Shown in pieces: positions 6,717 to 7,757 of a DNA stretch of 7,757 nt. Source of the DNA: JBBQSU01 sp038234815 (GTDB lineage: Bacteria; Planctomycetota; Phycisphaerae; Tepidisphaerales; Tepidisphaeraceae); assembly GCA_038234815.1 (NCBI GenBank), contig JBBQSU010000158.1, positions 1 through 7,757 on the forward strand, read 5' to 3'. Position 1 is the first letter of the stretch. Each line of letters begins with the position of its first letter. The notes beneath the pieces are model-generated. The model ran no database searches and was not told the origin of the DNA. It was given only the letters and a program-made list of their open reading frames with translations. The position numbers and the translations under genes are program-made.

Positions 6717-7757
6717 ATGACCTCTGCTCTCGTCCCTTCTCCATCACACGAGCGTTCGGCGGTCAATCCCCGTAGTCTACTGCTGGGCCTTATTGGTGTG
6801 CTGATGATCTGCACCGTCACGCCATTCAACGATTATGTAATGGCCAATACCTACATGGTCGGCAATTTCCTGCCCATCGGGCTGGTTCTTTTTTTCCTTT
6901 GCGTGGCATTGCTGATTAACGCCCCGCTGCTCAAGTGGTTTCCAAATCTGGCGCTGAGCGAAAAGGAGCTGGCGGTGGCGCTGGCCATGGTGCTGGTCTC
7001 CTGCGCCCTGCCCAGCAGTGGGCTGATGCGCTACCTGCCGTCGCAACTCGTCGGCGTGTATCGCGCGACATTGGATCACGTCGAATGGCGATTGCTACTA
7101 CAGAGTGGGGAGCTGCGCCTCCCCGAGTGGCTCTTACCGACGTTTTCGACGACTGATCTTCAGGGGCGCGCCAATAGCGCCCTGGTTCAGGAATACTTTC
7201 GACGGGGGCAAACGGTGCCGTGGCAGGCGTGGATTCGGCCCGCCATTGCCTGGGGCGCGCTGCTGGTGGCCATGTACGGCGCGATCCTGTGCGCCGCGAT
7301 TATCATTCGCAAGCAGTGGGTGGAAAACGAGCGTTTGCCCTTCCCGCTGGCCGAGGTCTACCACTCGCTGGTGCAGGCGCCGGCACGGGGAAAGCTAGTC
7401 AACAACCTGCTGCGCTCGCGCCAGTTTCTCATTGCCGCCGGCGCGGTTTTTTTGGTCCACGGGATGAATGCCCTGCACGAATACAGCGGGCGTTTCCCAG
7501 AAATTCCGGTGGGCTACAAGCTAAGCTCGATCCTGGCCGACGCGCCTTGGAAATACGTCGATTATTCCCTGAAATCGGCCCAGATTTATTTCGTCATCGT
7601 TGGCGTCACTTATTTTATCAGCACACAGATCGCTTTCAGCATGTGGTTCTTTGTCTTGGCCAGCAGCGTTGCGATGATGGTGGTCGGATCGGCCGGTGGC
7701 GAATTCTTAAGCACCATGAAATCCGAACAGGTGAGCGGAGCGACCCTGGTTTATGGC
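6717..7757 (+). CDS. DUF6785/DUF6784-type polytopic membrane protein, 3' end outside window
   Basis: The reading frame is open from ATG 6717 to the last base, giving 347 residues with no stop, so the gene is cut by the window edge. It starts nine bases after the previous TAA, with GGAG at 6701-6704 as a possible but distant ribosome-binding site. After a short polar N-terminus, hydrophobic segments lie near residues 20-36, 50-69, 84-104, 176-197, 236-250, 288-304 and 307-326. RKQWVENERLPFPLAEV (198-214), preceded by IRPAIAWGALLVAMYG (173-188), matches what I recall of the large membrane proteins annotated DUF6785/DUF6784 in Planctomycetota and related phyla. Those proteins are usually about 600 residues or more, distantly suggestive of transporters such as the OPT type, and have no proven function. 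The closeness to the glycosyltransferase genes suggests co-transcription and possibly a role in export or uptake linked to the glycan, but the position could be incidental. Confidence 0.82.
   Translation, partial: MTSALVPSPSHERSAVNPRSLLLGLIGVLMICTVTPFNDYVMANTYMVGNFLPIGLVLFFLCVALLINAPLLKWFPNLALSEKELAVALAMVLVSCALPSSGLMRYLPSQLVGVYRATLDHVEWRLLLQSGELRLPEWLLPTFSTTDLQGRANSALVQEYFRRGQTVPWQAWIRPAIAWGALLVAMYGAILCAAIIIRKQWVENERLPFPLAEVYHSLVQAPARGKLVNNLLRSRQFLIAAGAVFLVHGMNALHEYSGRFPEIPVGYKLSSILADAPWKYVDYSLKSAQIYFVIVGVTYFISTQIAFSMWFFVLASSVAMMVVGSAGGEFLSTMKSEQVSGATLVYG

Overview
The window reads as part of a cell-surface polysaccharide or glycoconjugate biosynthesis locus from a high-GC bacterium, most likely a member of Planctomycetota or the wider PVC group. 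That placement is an inference from protein families: a DUF6311-type membrane protein at the left and a DUF6785/DUF6784-type membrane protein at the right, both of which I associate mainly with these phyla. I see no rRNA, tRNA, CRISPR array, transposase or phage gene.

All genes lie on the + strand and are packed closely. From left to right there are: (i) about 80 bases holding a small palindrome resembling a REP element; (ii) a 583-codon polytopic membrane protein of the DUF6311 type, possibly a GT-C-like glycosyltransferase; (iii) a 127-base gap with a strong Shine-Dalgarno match and a possible 33-codon small ORF or leader; (iv) a 326-aa extended short-chain dehydrogenase/reductase that probably makes a nucleotide sugar; (v) an 82-base gap; (vi) a 657-aa protein with a CgeB-like GT-B domain followed by a divergent GT-A-like domain; (vii) a 571-aa protein with two GT2 domains in tandem, whose ATG overlaps the previous stop as ATGA; (viii) nine bases later, the first 347 codons of a large polytopic membrane protein that runs off the right edge.

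A working model, by inference, is this. The epimerase supplies an activated sugar. The two double-domain enzymes carry up to four cytosolic transferase sites that build a glycan at the inner face of the membrane. The DUF6311 protein may add a sugar from a lipid-linked donor on the outer face. The last membrane protein is of unknown function and may be unrelated. The least explained parts are the degenerate second domain of the 657-aa protein, the strong ribosome-binding-like site with no assigned gene at 1824-1833, and a shift in base skew between the left and right halves of an apparent operon.
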